DNA from: Methylococcus capsulatus str. Texas = ATCC 19069
Lineage (GTDB): Bacteria; Pseudomonadota; Gammaproteobacteria; Methylococcales; Methylococcaceae
Direction: 5' to 3'
DNA: 64,000 nucleotides
Assembly (NCBI RefSeq): GCF_000424685.1
Contig: NZ_AUKJ01000017.1
Coordinates: 67,001 to 131,000 of the forward strand
Both the position numbers and the translations under genes were made by a program. Position 1 is the first letter of the stretch, and every line of letters begins with the position of its first letter. Positions 63,203-64,000 of this stretch are shown here, in pieces. The notes beneath the pieces were generated by a model. That model made no database searches. It had not been told where the DNA came from and saw only the letters and a program-made list of their open reading frames with translations.

Positions 63203-64000
63203 TCAATGGCGTGGCTTTTTTGTTACAAAGACCTCGATGTACTCTCCATCTATACCTAACGACCTGTCTCTGGTTACGTAGGTGGTGGTAATGCCGCCCG
63301 ACCATTTGCCAATCAAGGCTTCGAAGTCATCTCCGTACTCCCAGGTTACGAGTGCCTTACCATCCCCTACGGGATTTCCGTGATAGACCGGATCATCGAG
63401 ATACTCGATTTCTGAATCAACAATTCTCGCCCTCGGTCGGCTGCCGGGTAGATGTTTCTCCTTTGGAACGGTGAACACATGGGCTCCCCCAGGTTTCAAT
63501 ACCCGCATGATCTCCTTGGCCGCAAGATGCGGAGAGAAAATATGCTCGAATACGTCTTGGGTAATGAATAGATCAAAGCTGTCGTCCGGAAACGTGAGGG
63601 ACTCGAGATTTTCATTGCGAATTCCATCAATCATAGCGCCTTCTTCTTCGGACTCGAAATATTGGGAAAACGAATAGTGGCTGCAATGCCTGGCGATTAG
63701 GTCGTTGGATGGGGATGATTCATGAATCTGCAGGCTATCCCAGCCTCGAAAGTGTGTATCGAGGATATACTGGATATGGCGCTGTCTGGGAATGGAAAGG
63801 CAGTTTGTACATAGATATTGATCCCTGAGCCAGTTTCCCGTGATAACGAATGTCGTTTGTTGTCTGCAGCAGTGACAATATCCTATGTTCTTTTCGTCCA
63901 ATAACTGCTGAAGACACAGGTTCTCCGAAGTGATCGATGACACTTCTTCGAGAAGACGGCATCTTTCTCGGGACAGCTGGTCTATCGCTTCGCGCATCTG
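63203..64000 (-). CDS. Class I SAM-dependent methyltransferase (5' end outside window)
   Basis: The frame is open to the window edge and the methionine at 63997 may be internal. The visible part is a Methyltransf_11-type domain: a Cys-rich segment CHCCRQQTTF, YLCTNC at about 40-67 that may bind zinc, then SFDLFITQDVFEHIFSP and AKEIMRVLKPGGAHVFTVP. The N-terminal coiled-coil part (RCRLLEEVSSITSEN) suggests a larger glycan- or lipid-modifying protein, as in polysaccharide loci. GC content is near 48 percent in sampled lines, well below its neighbours, a sign of horizontal transfer. Confidence 0.7.
   Translation of the reverse strand, partial: QMREAIDQLSRERCRLLEEVSSITSENLCLQQLLDEKNIGYCHCCRQQTTFVITGNWLRDQYLCTNCLSIPRQRHIQYILDTHFRGWDSLQIHESSPSNDLIARHCSHYSFSQYFESEEEGAMIDGIRNENLESLTFPDDSFDLFITQDVFEHIFSPHLAAKEIMRVLKPGGAHVFTVPKEKHLPGSRPRARIVDSEIEYLDDPVYHGNPVGDGKALVTWEYGDDFEALIGKWSGGITTTYVTRDRSLGIDGEYIEVFVTKKPRH

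Overview
The window is very probably from Methylococcus capsulatus, a gammaproteobacterial methanotroph (strain Bath or a close relative). The strongest evidence is the pair at 32566-36536. This is a surface c-type cytochrome peroxidase followed by MopE, the secreted copper-binding protein with a Trp/His/His copper site, and I know this pair only from that species. High GC, gammaproteobacterial gene orders (suhB/trmJ/cysE; engB/cytochrome c4/dsbA; rpe-gph-trpE) and a formate dehydrogenase with its own ModABC transporter agree with this. No tRNA, rRNA, CRISPR array, prophage or intact insertion sequence was found.

Layout. 1-9524: housekeeping and envelope genes (bamE 3' part, rnfH, a sodium symporter, smpB, a D,D-carboxypeptidase, a small cytochrome c, rhomboid, VanX-like dipeptidase, a thioredoxin-TPR chaperone, a rhodanese, cysE, trmJ). 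9623-18372: suhB, a large MscS-type channel, cstA and a glycogen pair (glgA plus a GH13 enzyme). 18514-27698: engB, cytochrome c4, dsbA, an EEP-family hydrolase, a Lon-related protease, an unknown gene, gap-pyk and an HNH nuclease. 28048-32145: priA, nspC and a methyltransferase. 32566-36536: the copper-related surface pair. 36635-43140: lpxD and a minus-strand run rpe-gph-trpE-trpG-trpD-trpC. 43360-50681: a transposase remnant, modABC and an NAD-linked formate dehydrogenase (fdhB-fdhA). 50842-58595: an outer-membrane-like lipoprotein and small periplasmic protein, polA, a GIY-YIG protein, a radical SAM protein, DUF3422 and an MliC-like lipoprotein. 59095-62888: a probable decaprenyl(polyprenyl)-phosphoryl-D-arabinose module (DprE2, DprE1, GtrA, UbiA-type phosphoribosyltransferase, broken PAP2 gene). 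63203-64000: a lower-GC methyltransferase running off the right edge.

How the genes work together. ModABC would supply oxyanion for the metal-pterin formate dehydrogenase, the last step of methane oxidation to CO2 and a source of NADH. gap-pyk are lower glycolysis genes, and glgA/GH13 store alpha-glucan. SACCP and MopE act at the cell surface in copper handling. The arabinose module is the least expected part. It has the four enzyme/flippase types mycobacteria use to make and move a D-arabinofuranose donor, next to a phosphatase gene that looks disrupted. Two DnaA-box palindromes with the same geometry, one just upstream of priA, are the other unexplained signal.
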